Assembly (NCBI RefSeq): GCF_013391475.1
Contig: NZ_JACBAZ010000008.1
Location: forward strand, 124,001 to 188,000
Direction: 5' to 3'
DNA length: 64,000 bases
Source of the DNA: Oceaniferula marina
GTDB taxonomy: Bacteria; Verrucomicrobiota; Verrucomicrobiia; Verrucomicrobiales; Akkermansiaceae
In this document: positions 1 through 8,295 of the stretch, piece after piece
Position numbering within the stretch: position 1 is the stretch's first letter
Layout: every line of letters begins with the position of its first letter
The notes under the pieces: model-generated
The model's input: the letters and a program-made list of their open reading frames with translations, nothing else
What the model was told of the DNA's origin: nothing
The model's database searches: none
Position numbers and translations under genes: made by a program

Positions 1-138
1 AGCATCCGGCTCGCCCTGACAAGATGCGCAGGGGCAGGATTCCCTCAACACGTTCAGCTTGATGTAGCTCTCCTCACCATCACTCCAAGCCAAAGCCAAC
101 TCATCACCAATCACAGTCTGTTGAAGCAAACGAAGCAT
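1..138 (-). CDS. DUF971 family protein, C-terminus cut by window edge
   Basis: Reading the minus strand from ATG at 138 gives 46 residues without a stop before the window edge. They include WSDGEESYIKLNVLRESCPC and a CPCASC cluster, the usual opening of DUF971 proteins (related to the N-terminal domain of gamma-butyrobetaine hydroxylase, often near Fe-S and Mrp/ApbC genes). An in-frame TAA at 145-147 just upstream fixes this start. The gene lies 36 bp downstream of the YggS gene on the same strand, so the two may be cotranscribed. The function of the family is unsettled; the Cys pairs suggest metal or Fe-S binding (inference). Confidence 0.75.
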   Translation of the reverse strand, partial: MLRLLQQTVIGDELALAWSDGEESYIKLNVLRESCPCASCQGEPDA

Positions 139-174
139 AGCAGATTATTCGGTTCTCATGCAGTCAGGACAAGA

Positions 175-870
175 TCAAACTGCGTAATTCCGAGCACCAA
201 AAATCGCCGAGCCTACCCGAACAATGGTGGACCCTTCTTCAATGGCCGCTTCGTAATCGCCACTCATCCCCATACTCAAGCCAGGTAAAGACAAGCCTGA
301 AGTCGACTCCAATTCATCCCTCAACTCACGCAAACGCGCGAACCACGGACGGGCATCCTCAGGGCATGCCACCGCGGGAGGAATACACATCAGACCTAGC
401 ACATTCAAGCCGTCTAATCCGTCAAGCTCCTCCAACTCCCGACGCAAATCATCAGGAGAAAAACCGCTTTTTCGCTCTTCCCCCGCCAGGTTCACCTGCA
501 GATATACATCAGGATGACAACCCAACTCAACAGCGAGATTGGAAGTATACCGGGCCAGTTTAAGCGAGTCGATACCATGCAAAGTGCCAAACAGAGGCAA
601 GGCCTTACGCACTTTATTTCGCTGCAAATGACCAATCAAATGCCAGCGCACCCCCTGCGGCAACGAAGGAATCTTTTCCATCCCCTCCTGCACTTTGTTT
701 TCTCCAAACGCCCGGTGGCCGGCATCAATCACCTCGGCCACCACTTCCGCCGGCCAGGTCTTTGAGACCACCAGCAATTCGCAATCATCCTCACCCCGGC
801 CCGAACGGATCAAGGCCTCAGCAAGCTGCTGCTTTACTTTCGCTAAATTCTCAGCAATCACTCCGGACAT
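175..870 (-). CDS. YggS/PLPBP family pyridoxal phosphate homeostasis protein
   Basis: The 231-residue protein has the family's usual length and single TIM-barrel layout. The PLP lysine is in VVSKT (Lys37). It is followed by FGENKVQE, HLIGHLQRNK and, near the C-terminus, SMGMSGDYEAAIEEGST and VRVGSAIFG, which bind the cofactor phosphate. The family binds PLP without known catalysis and balances free PLP and amino acid pools in the cytosol. The gene sits between the DUF971 gene and the tail-specific protease on the same strand; 61 bp separate it from the protease stop. The assignment is secure at family level. Confidence 0.95.
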   Translation of the reverse strand: MSGVIAENLAKVKQQLAEALIRSGRGEDDCELLVVSKTWPAEVVAEVIDAGHRAFGENKVQEGMEKIPSLPQGVRWHLIGHLQRNKVRKALPLFGTLHGIDSLKLARYTSNLAVELGCHPDVYLQVNLAGEERKSGFSPDDLRRELEELDGLDGLNVLGLMCIPPAVACPEDARPWFARLRELRDELESTSGLSLPGLSMGMSGDYEAAIEEGSTIVRVGSAIFGARNYAV

Positions 871-931
871 AAGTCAACTCCATCCAAGCCCTTCTCCAAC
901 AAATAACACCAGTAAATGCCAGAGTCGCAAC

Positions 932-3187
932 TTAACTGTTATTGTTCTGCAGAGCACCAGCCATACGGGCACGCTCGGTGGATTCAACCAAATCCGCGAG
1001 GATGGAAATAGCCTCCCGTTTGACAGGATCAAGCGAACTTGGCCACTCGGGGGTTTCATCCAAATCGGCCACATTGTCTTTGGCCATGTGCATGTAACTC
1101 TCCTTATCCTTTTTCCGGTCGATCTCAACCAGCTCCTTGTTTTTAAGATCATCCAAGTTCAAACGGAAAAAACGGAACGTCTTTTTATCTTCCTCCGCAA
1201 CCTTGGAGAAACGAAGCTTCCGCTCTTCATTGCGGGTATTGGTGCGCTGCTCTGCCTCATCCAATTCCTTTTTACGCAATTCCTTATTCAGCGACAGTTC
1301 ATTTTTCTCACGGCGCTCGATCATCCGCTTTGCATCTTCAGCGATGTATTTGAAATCCTGGGATGCGGTAACACGGGCCTGACTTTGCGACTTGATCGTC
1401 GGCAAAAACAGATTCCCCCGGTTCAGTTCCCGGAAGCCCGGAGCCCTGCGAATGCTGTCGTGAGCCATTGCATGGTCCAGGTATTTTTCTCCAATCTCAA
1501 AAGCATCCAACAAGGAAGGAAGCACGATATCCGATTCCACCCCTTTGAGCTGCGTGGTGCTTCCCGATACCCGGTAAAATTTTTGGATCGTCGGTTTCAA
1601 CACGCCGGCACGGCGGGCATCCGACATGAAGGGCATCATTCGGCGGATCTCCATCGGCTGCTGCACCGTTCCCTTGCCAAAACTCGAAGTATCCCCCACC
1701 ACGACAGCGCGGTTGTAGTCCTGCAGGGCGCCGGCCAAAATCTCACTGGCTGAGGCACTTGTTTTGTCAATCAAGACAACAATCGGCCCATCATAAATCG
1801 GCTTGGGGTGGGACGAATCTTTAAATTCAACCCGGCCTTGCGTATTTTTCACCTGCACCACGGGACCACTCCCGGTAAAAAAGCCGGTCATCCGGCGAAC
1901 CTCTTCCAGTGAGCCTCCACCATTCCCCCGCAAATCAAGGATGATCCCCTCAGCCTGCTCCTCTTTGAGCCGCAGAACCAGCTCCTCGATATCGATCGAA
2001 CAGCGGGTTTTCCAATCTTTGAAATCCGCATAAAATGAAGGTAAGGAAATCCAACCCAGGCGACGTTTGGCGCCGTCAGGGCGAGCCATTTCAACCAGTT
2101 CAGCCTTGGCCAACTCATCCTTGAGTTCCACCTTCCCTCGCTTGATCACGATAAACTTAATTTCACCAGGAGCTCCAGCTGCCGGTTCTACTTTGAGGCG
2201 GACTTCCGTCCCAGCCTTGCCGCGGATGATATCCACCACATGGTCAAGCTTCGCAAACATGATATCTTCCATTGCCTCGGTGGTCCCCTTGTTCAAGGTG
2301 TCCACACCCACAATCCGGTCATTCAGTTTCAACTCACCTCCCTTGTCAGCGGGACCGCCGACAACGATACCGGTGATCTTCGTTGCCCCATCGTCTTCAG
2401 CTTGAAGCAAGGCTCCGATTCCAACCAGTGAGTTCTGCATGCCGGACATGAATCGCTCCATCTGGGACTTGCTGAAATAATCAGTGTGGGGGTCGTAGCT
2501 CTTGGCCACAGCAGAAAAAAATTGATCGGCAATGTCCTCATCCGTCACATCGTTGATCCCATGCAAAATGCGTTCAAATCGCAGCGAAATCATCTTACCC
2601 GGCGCATCTTTGCCCTTCAAGGGATCTTCCTTACCCTGTTTTTTAGCAAGAGCCGCGATATTCTCACGACGCAGGCTCTCACTGAGCAGCGCCTGCTCCA
2701 CCAAATCATGCCACACTTGCTTGGCGGCAGCTTCATTTTCAGGCCATGGAGCATCTTTGCGGCTCAACATCACCGTCCGATCCCCATCAAACGAAAACTC
2801 TGCTTCATTCTTCAACAACTCCTGAGCATAGCCGATCCGCTGGTTGGCACGCTTCTTGTAAACGGCATAAATCTCTTTTGCCGCCGTCATCGATTGAGCA
2901 TCAATCAACAACTGGTGCATATTGCTCCCATACTTCTTGCGGAACATCTCGACATCAGACTCCAAGAAATACTGTTTGCTAGGGTCGAGATGGGAAAAAT
3001 ACGAATCAAAAAACCGCTTACCCAAATCCTCATCAAAGGCAAAACGCTCGTAATGGCTATTACGCAACATAATAACCATCTGCCTGCCCACCTCATTGAA
3101 GTCGGTTTTTGCCGAAACACAGGAAACGGAGGTCAATGTCATGAGCAGCCCACTGGCCACGATCTTCAAGAGTGATTGCTTCATCAT
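932..3187 (-). CDS. prc: carboxy-terminal processing (tail-specific) protease, S41 family
   Basis: A 751-residue periplasmic serine protease of the Prc/Tsp type. From the chosen ATG (MMKQSLLK) a signal peptide runs to about VSCVSA. A helical N-terminal domain follows, then a PDZ domain near residues 255-340 (VGIGALLQ...GPADKGGELKLNDRI). The S41 core holds GNGGGSLEE, the catalytic Ser481 in SASASEIL and Lys505 in SSFGKGTVQQ. The charged C-terminal tail matches the DUF3340-type extension of long Prc proteins. A GTG 39 bp upstream would also be in frame, but it puts extra residues before the signal peptide. The family trims or degrades envelope proteins from their C-termini. Confidence 0.94.
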   Translation of the reverse strand: MMKQSLLKIVASGLLMTLTSVSCVSAKTDFNEVGRQMVIMLRNSHYERFAFDEDLGKRFFDSYFSHLDPSKQYFLESDVEMFRKKYGSNMHQLLIDAQSMTAAKEIYAVYKKRANQRIGYAQELLKNEAEFSFDGDRTVMLSRKDAPWPENEAAAKQVWHDLVEQALLSESLRRENIAALAKKQGKEDPLKGKDAPGKMISLRFERILHGINDVTDEDIADQFFSAVAKSYDPHTDYFSKSQMERFMSGMQNSLVGIGALLQAEDDGATKITGIVVGGPADKGGELKLNDRIVGVDTLNKGTTEAMEDIMFAKLDHVVDIIRGKAGTEVRLKVEPAAGAPGEIKFIVIKRGKVELKDELAKAELVEMARPDGAKRRLGWISLPSFYADFKDWKTRCSIDIEELVLRLKEEQAEGIILDLRGNGGGSLEEVRRMTGFFTGSGPVVQVKNTQGRVEFKDSSHPKPIYDGPIVVLIDKTSASASEILAGALQDYNRAVVVGDTSSFGKGTVQQPMEIRRMMPFMSDARRAGVLKPTIQKFYRVSGSTTQLKGVESDIVLPSLLDAFEIGEKYLDHAMAHDSIRRAPGFRELNRGNLFLPTIKSQSQARVTASQDFKYIAEDAKRMIERREKNELSLNKELRKKELDEAEQRTNTRNEERKLRFSKVAEEDKKTFRFFRLNLDDLKNKELVEIDRKKDKESYMHMAKDNVADLDETPEWPSSLDPVKREAISILADLVESTERARMAGALQNNNS

Positions 3188-3334
3188 AAAAAATAGCTGT
3201 GTATCAACAGCCTGAAGTAGATTCACCCCAATATGATGGTTTGTCGAACCCTTTCAGCCGATTTTTCGCCGCTGACACAAAAATACTCCTGACCTAGACT
3301 CGACAGCGCGGAGAAAAATGCTACATCCATCCGC

Positions 3335-3805
3335 ATGGAAACACCATCTTCCACTATCAGCTTCGGTCCTCGTGATGATAAAAAAGCACTCGAGGAAAAC
3401 CCGGTCTTCGCACCCAAGTTCGATGCAGACGGTCTGATTCCGGCCATGGCCATCGATGCCGCCACCAAAGAGCCCCTGATGCTCGCATACATGAATGAAG
3501 AGTCATTGAAAATGACCCTCGACCTCGGAGAGGCCGTTTACTACTCCCGCTCCCGCCAAGAAATCTGGCACAAGGGAGCCACCTCCGGCCACGTGCAAAA
3601 AATTCACGAAATCCGGACCGACTGCGATCAGGACGCCCTCATCCTTTACGTCGAACAACTGGGTGCTGGAGCCTGCCACACCGGTCGCTCCACCTGTTTC
3701 TACCGCAAAGTTGCCACGGCCAAGGGCTCCGACCCCGTCGCTCTGGGATTCACAGAAACCGACCTCAGCTTCGACCCCAACGCGGTCTACGGCAAAAAAT
3801 CGTAA
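3335..3805 (+). CDS. hisI: phosphoribosyl-AMP cyclohydrolase
   Basis: The 156-residue protein catalyses the third step of histidine synthesis, hydrolysing phosphoribosyl-AMP to ProFAR. Diagnostic segments are MLAYMNEESL, YYSRSRQEIWHKGATSGH, the metal-binding Asp cluster in IRTDCDQDALIL, and GACHTGRSTCFYR with the zinc cysteines. There is no fused HisE domain. About 30 N-terminal residues precede the conserved core, slightly longer than usual. serB follows 42 bp downstream on the same strand, so an amino-acid biosynthesis transcript is likely. Confidence 0.96.
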   Translation: METPSSTISFGPRDDKKALEENPVFAPKFDADGLIPAMAIDAATKEPLMLAYMNEESLKMTLDLGEAVYYSRSRQEIWHKGATSGHVQKIHEIRTDCDQDALILYVEQLGAGACHTGRSTCFYRKVATAKGSDPVALGFTETDLSFDPNAVYGKKS

Positions 3806-3847
3806 TTCGATTGTCCTCCCTGCGCGTCCACCCTCAGACAGAAGCCC

Positions 3848-4483
3848 ATGGCCAAGCTCATCGTTTTCGACTGCGATTCCACGCTCTCCAAGATCGAAGG
3901 AATTGACGAACTTGCCCGGTGGCGGGGTGAAGCCGCCTACGCCGAAGTTGAGGCCCTGACCCACGCCGCCATGAACGGTGAGGTCCCCATCGATGAAATC
4001 TTCGAACGCCGTCTTGAAATCATCCAACCGGATCTGGAAGCCTGTCAGGCCGTCGGCAAGCTCTACATCGACGAGATCGAACCCACCGCAGCAACAACGC
4101 TGGATCAACTCCGTCAAGACGGTTGGACGATTACCATCATCTCAGGAGGTTTCACGCAAGTCATCGAACCGCTTGCCCAATCACTCGGGATCCAACGCGT
4201 TGATGCCGTCCCTCTGAGGTTCCACCCGGATGGATCCTACGCTGGCTATGACCATAACGCCCCGCCAACCCGGAATGGAGGCAAACCGGAAATCATTGCC
4301 CAACTGAAATCCGAGCTCCACCCAGAACGTGTCATCATGGTCGGCGACGGCATCTCCGACCTCGAAACTCAAAACGAGGTCGACGCCTTCATCGGATTCG
4401 GGCGGTATGCAGCACGGGAAAAAGTTCGCCAACAGGCCGACCACTTTATCTACTCACTGGATGAACTGATCGAGCTCCTTTGA
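3848..4483 (+). CDS. serB: phosphoserine phosphatase, HAD superfamily
   Basis: The 211-residue protein has the class I HAD layout. Motif I is FDCDST (nucleophile Asp8, acid Asp10), motif II is IISGGF, Lys is in NGGKPEI, and motif III is MVGDGISDLE. The helical cap and the GIDELARWRG segment match phosphoserine phosphatase, which releases serine from phosphoserine. The start ATG follows hisI by 42 bp. A related HAD phosphatase with another substrate cannot be excluded without alignment, but the E-G-I-D segment after motif I favours SerB. Confidence 0.88.
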   Translation: MAKLIVFDCDSTLSKIEGIDELARWRGEAAYAEVEALTHAAMNGEVPIDEIFERRLEIIQPDLEACQAVGKLYIDEIEPTAATTLDQLRQDGWTITIISGGFTQVIEPLAQSLGIQRVDAVPLRFHPDGSYAGYDHNAPPTRNGGKPEIIAQLKSELHPERVIMVGDGISDLETQNEVDAFIGFGRYAAREKVRQQADHFIYSLDELIELL

Positions 4484-4503
4484 TCTCAACTCACATTCAA
4501 GCA

Positions 4504-4518
4504 GGAGGTGGAACCTCC
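4504..4518. other. small hairpin between convergent serB and DUF1287 genes
   Basis: GGAGGT, a GGA loop and ACCTCC form a 6-bp stem in the 69-bp convergent gap. There is no T-tract on either side, so a terminator role is only a guess. Confidence 0.3.
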
Positions 4519-4552
4519 ATGGAGGAGCCCTGCCCAGCCTCGAAAGACACAC

Positions 4553-5260
4553 TCATTTAACCCGGTAATGTCCGGTGAGTTCATAGCGGAACAAACAATC
4601 GTTCTGTCCGGTTCCGCCACCCGCATTATGAATGGTCAGCGGGTCTCCTTTCCAACTTTTCTGGTAGCTCACAACCATGATGTGATCACGGCCGGTGTCG
4701 AACCGGCAGGTTACAATATCCCCCGGATGATAGTCGTCAGGATCCCGGGTCAAAGGTAAAGCATACCCGGCTCGCTCAAAAAACACCTGCAGATTAGGAA
4801 CCCGCCGATGATCAATATTGGAATCCGGTCGGTCCAAGCCCCATCGCTGGGGATACAGCTTGAAATGCACAAGCATATCCTCATGCACCCGCTGCTGTAA
4901 ATCAAAGTCCATCGCCTGGCGCAAGGCCCGGATCACAACATCCGTACACACCCCGGTTTCGATAGGCACATCCCCCATCGGGTAGTCCAATTTTACATAA
5001 GCTGGATCATAGCGCACCGTTCGATCAATCTGAGACATCGCAGCACCGGCAATGCGGCCTCCCACGGTGTCGGGAGCATGCTCAGCTGAAGAAAACAGCG
5101 CCCCCTGTTGAAGCCCCTGCCACCAGGAATGAGGAAGCAAGGTAAACAGCGCAGCCCCCAGCAGCAGGAGCCCGGCTAAAAGTCGATATTTCCACCGTCC
5201 TTTCGCGCCTTGTGCTCTCTCCTCGGAGATCATTTCCTCTTTTCCCATACCTCCATCCAT
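4553..5260 (-). CDS. DUF1287 domain-containing protein, membrane anchored
   Basis: A 235-residue protein. After a charged cytosolic start, one hydrophobic segment (about residues 25-45, LLAGLLLLGAALFTLL) anchors it to the membrane or acts as an uncleaved signal. The DUF1287 domain covers the rest: DYPMGDVPIETGVCTDVVIR, a conserved WGLDRPDSNIDHRRVPNL region, YHPGDIVTCRF and HIMVVS. The Cys in GVCTD and the His in DHIMVV fit the papain-like (NlpC/P60-type) fold suggested for this family, so cell-wall amidase activity is possible but unproven. The gene overlaps nothing and ends convergent to serB. Confidence 0.82.
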   Translation of the reverse strand: MDGGMGKEEMISEERAQGAKGRWKYRLLAGLLLLGAALFTLLPHSWWQGLQQGALFSSAEHAPDTVGGRIAGAAMSQIDRTVRYDPAYVKLDYPMGDVPIETGVCTDVVIRALRQAMDFDLQQRVHEDMLVHFKLYPQRWGLDRPDSNIDHRRVPNLQVFFERAGYALPLTRDPDDYHPGDIVTCRFDTGRDHIMVVSYQKSWKGDPLTIHNAGGGTGQNDCLFRYELTGHYRVK

Positions 5261-5278
5261 ACGGCAGCCCCCAACACA

Positions 5279-5992
5279 TTATTGCGCGTAGGGTTTCTCA
5301 TTTTTAGCGCGCCCCTCAGACGAGGCAAAGGAAACATCCACACGCCCCAACAAAGCCAACATCCTTCCAGTACAGCCACGTTCGATCCGATAACTATAAT
5401 AGTGTTCCAGATCCGACCCCGTACACAGCCCGGAATCCGTGAACCGATGCTCAGGCACCCCGGCATCCAATACCTGCTTTCTAATCTGAGAGGCAAAATT
5501 CACTTCGTAGTGTGGTGGGCGAATGCATGGAGCCAAAGCCACCTCGATATCCTCAGGCCGGGACCCGTAATGATTCTGCATCATCGCTATCGCTTTTCCC
5601 GTGATGTTCCCCTCCGTGCCCTTCTTTCCAGAATGCAACAAACCTAACACGCCCTGCTTTTGATCACTAAGATACACCGCCCCACAATCAGCGACATAAA
5701 TCCCCAACAACACTCCGGGGTCGGCCGTCAACAGGCCATCCACTCCCGGCCAGATGCGAACCGGGGACTCACGTTCCACCATCGCAATCTCCGCCCCATG
5801 CACCTGCTCCGCTCGCTGTAATTCAGCCCACTCAAAGCCCAAAGCCTTCACCCTCGCCTCATGCTCCGGCTGAAGCCGGGCCAGCGTGGCCTCACGGTCC
5901 GTATCCACAACAATCCCGGGGATGCGTTCCACAAAATCGGCCCGCACACCGGCCAACCCATTGATCTTTTTTAAATAACAAGGCGCTTGCAT
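5279..5992 (-). CDS. pgeF: PgeF/YfiH family protein (laccase-domain, peptidoglycan editing factor)
   Basis: A 237-residue protein. Family landmarks are QVHGAEI, VDGLLTADPGVLLGIYVADC, GLLHSGKKGTEGNI (where most members have HAGWRG) and ALAPCIRPPHYEV. The His and Cys of these segments form the metal or nucleoside site. Characterised members remove misincorporated serine from peptidoglycan precursors or act on purine nucleosides. The start MQAPCYLKKI is chosen because alignment to the family begins about there; the open frame extends far upstream but covers the marR gene in another frame. The AUG lies inside a strong hairpin in the mRNA (see 5982-6065). Confidence 0.88.
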   Translation of the reverse strand: MQAPCYLKKINGLAGVRADFVERIPGIVVDTDREATLARLQPEHEARVKALGFEWAELQRAEQVHGAEIAMVERESPVRIWPGVDGLLTADPGVLLGIYVADCGAVYLSDQKQGVLGLLHSGKKGTEGNITGKAIAMMQNHYGSRPEDIEVALAPCIRPPHYEVNFASQIRKQVLDAGVPEHRFTDSGLCTGSDLEHYYSYRIERGCTGRMLALLGRVDVSFASSEGRAKNEKPYAQ

Positions 5993-6065
5993 CGTCGACC
6001 TAAGGTCGTAACGCAAGCGCCCTGGCTTGCCAAGCCCCGATCCCCGGCCTCTTGGAGGCGGCCGG
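5982..6065 (-). promoter_or_regulatory. hairpin-rich leader covering the pgeF start codon
   Basis: The 100 bp between the marR stop and the pgeF ATG hold three hairpins. H1 (5982-6021) pairs GGCGCTTGC with GCAAGCGCC (9 bp), with an inner stem CGACC-TAA-GGTCG. H2 (6024-6036) is GGCTT-GCC-AAGCC. H3 (6044-6065) pairs CCGGCC with GGCCGG and can alternatively fold as GCCTC-TTG-GAGGC. On the pgeF mRNA the AUG (5990-5992) touches the base of the H1 stem, so the structure could hold back initiation. Regulation is inference; the pairing is seen directly. Confidence 0.5.
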
Positions 6066-6092
6066 CTTTCGAATCCTGGTTGGGTCTCTATT

Positions 6093-6539
6093 TTAATGTG
6101 ATCGGCCTGTGATAGCACGATTCGCATGGGCGATGATATCGGCTTCCTCTTCATCCATTTCGGACATGACATCCGAGAGGTTGGAAGCGATTTCTCCGCG
6201 CATCCGTGACACAAGCTCGGCTCCCTTCGTGGTGATTCGAACCATGATCTTGCGGCGATCTTCCGCTGCATGCATACGCTCGACATATCCCAACTTCTCC
6301 AGACGATCCACCAAACCGGTTGCGGCTGCAGTGGAATGCCCCATCTTTTTCGCAATATCCGACATCGTCAGATAGTCTTCGCTGGAAAGATAGGCCAGTA
6401 GGAAAAACTGAGGAAAAGAAACATTTCCACGGTTCAACTCACTGGAGAGGTTCAGAATGCAGGAGCGCTGGGTAAACAGCACAAAATCTGCAAGGCGATC
6501 GGTATCGACCAAGCTTGTGTTGGAGGGACTGGTTTTCAT
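6093..6539 (-). CDS. MarR family transcriptional regulator
   Basis: A 148-residue winged-helix regulator. The core reads LTMSDIAKKMGHSTAAATGL (recognition helix) then VDRLEKLGYVERMHAAEDRR, the MarR wing with its conserved Asp-Arg. Start MKTSPSNTS at 6539 is preferred to an upstream ATG at 6626. The upstream choice adds an unconserved 29-residue leader and would place a well-formed inverted repeat (6551-6578) inside the coding region. pgeF lies 100 bp downstream on the same strand and the lipoprotein gene lies upstream. MarR proteins usually repress their own or neighbouring genes and respond to small aromatic ligands or oxidants; the ligand here is unknown. Confidence 0.9.
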   Translation of the reverse strand: MKTSPSNTSLVDTDRLADFVLFTQRSCILNLSSELNRGNVSFPQFFLLAYLSSEDYLTMSDIAKKMGHSTAAATGLVDRLEKLGYVERMHAAEDRRKIMVRITTKGAELVSRMRGEIASNLSDVMSEMDEEEADIIAHANRAITGRSH

Positions 6540-6550
6540 TTTATTTGTGT

Positions 6551-6578
6551 ACATTAGTTGTTTAATTTCGACTAATGT
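6551..6578. promoter_or_regulatory. candidate MarR operator
   Basis: ACATTAGT and ACTAATGT form an 8-bp perfect inverted repeat with 12 bp between the arms. It sits 12 bp upstream of the chosen marR start, in an AT-rich stretch. Arm spacing of about two helical turns suits a dimeric winged-helix protein. Autoregulation is inferred from position. Confidence 0.5.
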
Positions 6579-6729
6579 GAACACCGTTGCGAAATCAGAG
6601 ATACCTAAAATATTAACTTTCCACAAGGTTTATTTTAAAAAAACCAACACACCCTAACATAAGTTTTTACAAAAACACCCCTCCAATCCATTATATATCA
6701 ATAGATAAGCACGACGGCTCACAAATTTT

Positions 6730-7116
6730 TCAGGTATCTTTTTTTTCAATATTTGTTGATGTTTCAGCTTCCTTAGGCATTTCCTTATCAAACAAACGAC
6801 GGATGTATACCGCATCCCCGACCTCTACCTTACCAGATCGGATGTCGGCTGCGACATGCTCACCGAGACGCTCCCCTGTCGGCTGCAAGCTGGCGGTTCT
6901 GCCATCTCCCCGACTTTCCACAACCTCATTGTCCGAGACTCTCCACACCCCGTAGCGGCGAATCAAGACAAAGCGGGAATGCTCATTCACCCGCTGAACT
7001 CTTCCGGCAAGGCGCACGTGATTCTCGGGCTCCGAGCCCATCCGTTGATCTCCTGAAGAGCCACAGGAGCACAAGAACACGGCCAGAGGAAAAAACAGAT
7101 ACGAAGTCTTGGGCAT
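6730..7116 (-). CDS. small predicted lipoprotein, unknown function
   Basis: A 128-residue protein starting MPKTSYLFFPLAVFLCSCGS. The hydrophobic stretch ending in L-C-S-C is a plausible lipobox with Cys18 as the lipidated residue. The middle (HVRLAGRVQRVNEHSRFVLI) looks like a small beta-rich domain, and the acidic and lysine-rich tail is probably disordered. I do not recognise a family. It is transcribed away from trxB and sits 190 bp upstream of marR. Confidence 0.7.
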   Translation of the reverse strand: MPKTSYLFFPLAVFLCSCGSSGDQRMGSEPENHVRLAGRVQRVNEHSRFVLIRRYGVWRVSDNEVVESRGDGRTASLQPTGERLGEHVAADIRSGKVEVGDAVYIRRLFDKEMPKEAETSTNIEKKDT

Positions 7117-7256
7117 ACAGCATCAGTACCCCAGACGGAGGTCGGTGAACAATCCTAATTTTGGAGATCCCGGCCAATGAAGAGCAATCTGTTGGGAAAC
7201 CACTTGCCGAAGAGCATTTTCGGGGCATAATTTCGCTCGTTCATACTCTAAGCAAC

Positions 7257-8186
7257 ATGGAAAACGTTATTATTATCGGAACCGGCCCTGCCGGATACAC
7301 CGCCGCCATTTATACCGCCCGCGCCGACCTCAAGCCATTGGTTCTCACCGGAACTCAGCCGGGAGGCCAGCTGACCACCACCACCGAAGTCGAAAATTTC
7401 CCAGGTTTCCCCGAAGGGATCACCGGCCCGGACCTGATGGTCAACATGCAGCAACAAGCGGAGCGCTTTGGCGCGCGGGTTGAGTTCGCTCAGATCGACT
7501 CCTTGGTCAAAGAAGACGACGGCACCTTCACCCTGAATGCCGGAGCCACCACATATCAGTCGAAAGCCGTCATTATCTGTTCCGGAGCATCCGCCCGCTA
7601 CCTTGGACTTCCGGGTGAGGATGAGCTGGTCAGTGGTGGTCATGGTCTGACTGCATGCGCCACTTGTGACGGAGCTTTCTACCGTGACGTTCCGGTCTGC
7701 GTCATTGGAGGAGGAGACTCCGCCTGTGAAGAAGCCATGTTCCTGACAAAATTCGCCAGTAAGGTGTATCTGATTCACCGTCGGGACGAGCTCCGAGCCT
7801 CCAAAATCATGGCCCAGCGACTGCTCGATCATGAAAAAGTCAGCCCGGTCTGGAACGCAACCATCAAGGAATACCTCACAGACGACAAAGGAGACATCCG
7901 CGCCCTGCTGCTTGAGGACACTCAGGACGGCTCGACTTCCGAACTCGAGGTCAAAGGGGTGTTCATGGCCATTGGCCATACGCCGAACACCGCATTCTTA
8001 GGAGATCTCGTCAATCTCGACGACGGAGGTTACATTCTGCCCGAGCACGGTGCTCGCACCAATGTCGAAGGACTCTACACCGCAGGTGATGTCTCAGATC
8101 AGGAATACCGCCAGGCCATCACCGCCGCCGGAGCAGGCTGTGCAGCGGCCATCGAAGTCGAACGCTGGCTAGCTGAACAGGACTAA
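7257..8186 (+). CDS. trxB: thioredoxin-disulfide reductase
   Basis: A 309-residue FAD enzyme that passes electrons from NADPH to thioredoxin. Landmarks in order: GTGPAG near residue 8 (FAD), redox pair Cys134-Ala-Thr-Cys137 followed by [15 protein letters not shown] (NADPH, about 151-160), HRRDELRAS (2'-phosphate recognition) and the C-terminal [13 protein letters not shown]. The open frame extends upstream to 7161, but the start MENVIIIG is placed by homology. An 11-bp terminator hairpin follows the stop. Confidence 0.97.
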   Translation: MENVIIIGTGPAGYTAAIYTARADLKPLVLTGTQPGGQLTTTTEVENFPGFPEGITGPDLMVNMQQQAERFGARVEFAQIDSLVKEDDGTFTLNAGATTYQSKAVIICSGASARYLGLPGEDELVSGGHGLTACATCDGAFYRDVPVCVIGGGDSACEEAMFLTKFASKVYLIHRRDELRASKIMAQRLLDHEKVSPVWNATIKEYLTDDKGDIRALLLEDTQDGSTSELEVKGVFMAIGHTPNTAFLGDLVNLDDGGYILPEHGARTNVEGLYTAGDVSDQEYRQAITAAGAGCAAAIEVERWLAEQD

Positions 8187-8202
8187 TCCTGGAACCTCAA
8201 GC

Positions 8203-8243
8203 TCCGGCCAAGGGATACCATCTGTCGCCTTGGCCGGATTTCC
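8203..8243 (+). terminator. rho-independent-like terminator after trxB
   Basis: TCCGGCCAAGG (8203-8213) pairs perfectly with CCTTGGCCGGA (8228-8238) across a 14-nt loop, followed by TTTCC. The stem is strong and the T-tract short. It lies between the trxB stop and the YdjY gene start. Confidence 0.65.
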
Positions 8244-8295
8244 TCCCATTTTTCCCAAGAAAATTACCCAAGCTGCGTTACTCTTCCTGACGATC

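Noticed and set aside
695-1753. 352-codon open frame antisense to the tail-specific protease
   Set aside because: The minus strand encodes conserved S41 features over the same bases; the plus frame shows no domain or start signal.
3503-4117. 204-codon frame antisense to hisI and serB
   Set aside because: It spans two real genes and their gap; the Gly/Val/Asp-rich composition is typical of a shadow frame.
6024-6090. tRNA-like stretch with a GGCTTGCCAAGCC loop and TTCGAAT
   Set aside because: The candidate T arm does not pair on either side of TTCGAAT, and no acceptor stem partner exists for TTGGGTCTC. The parts fit hairpins of the pgeF leader better.
5993-6355. N-terminal extension of the pgeF frame
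   Set aside because: The extra residues run through the marR gene in another frame and are Trp/Arg-rich noise; family alignment starts at MQAPCYLKK.
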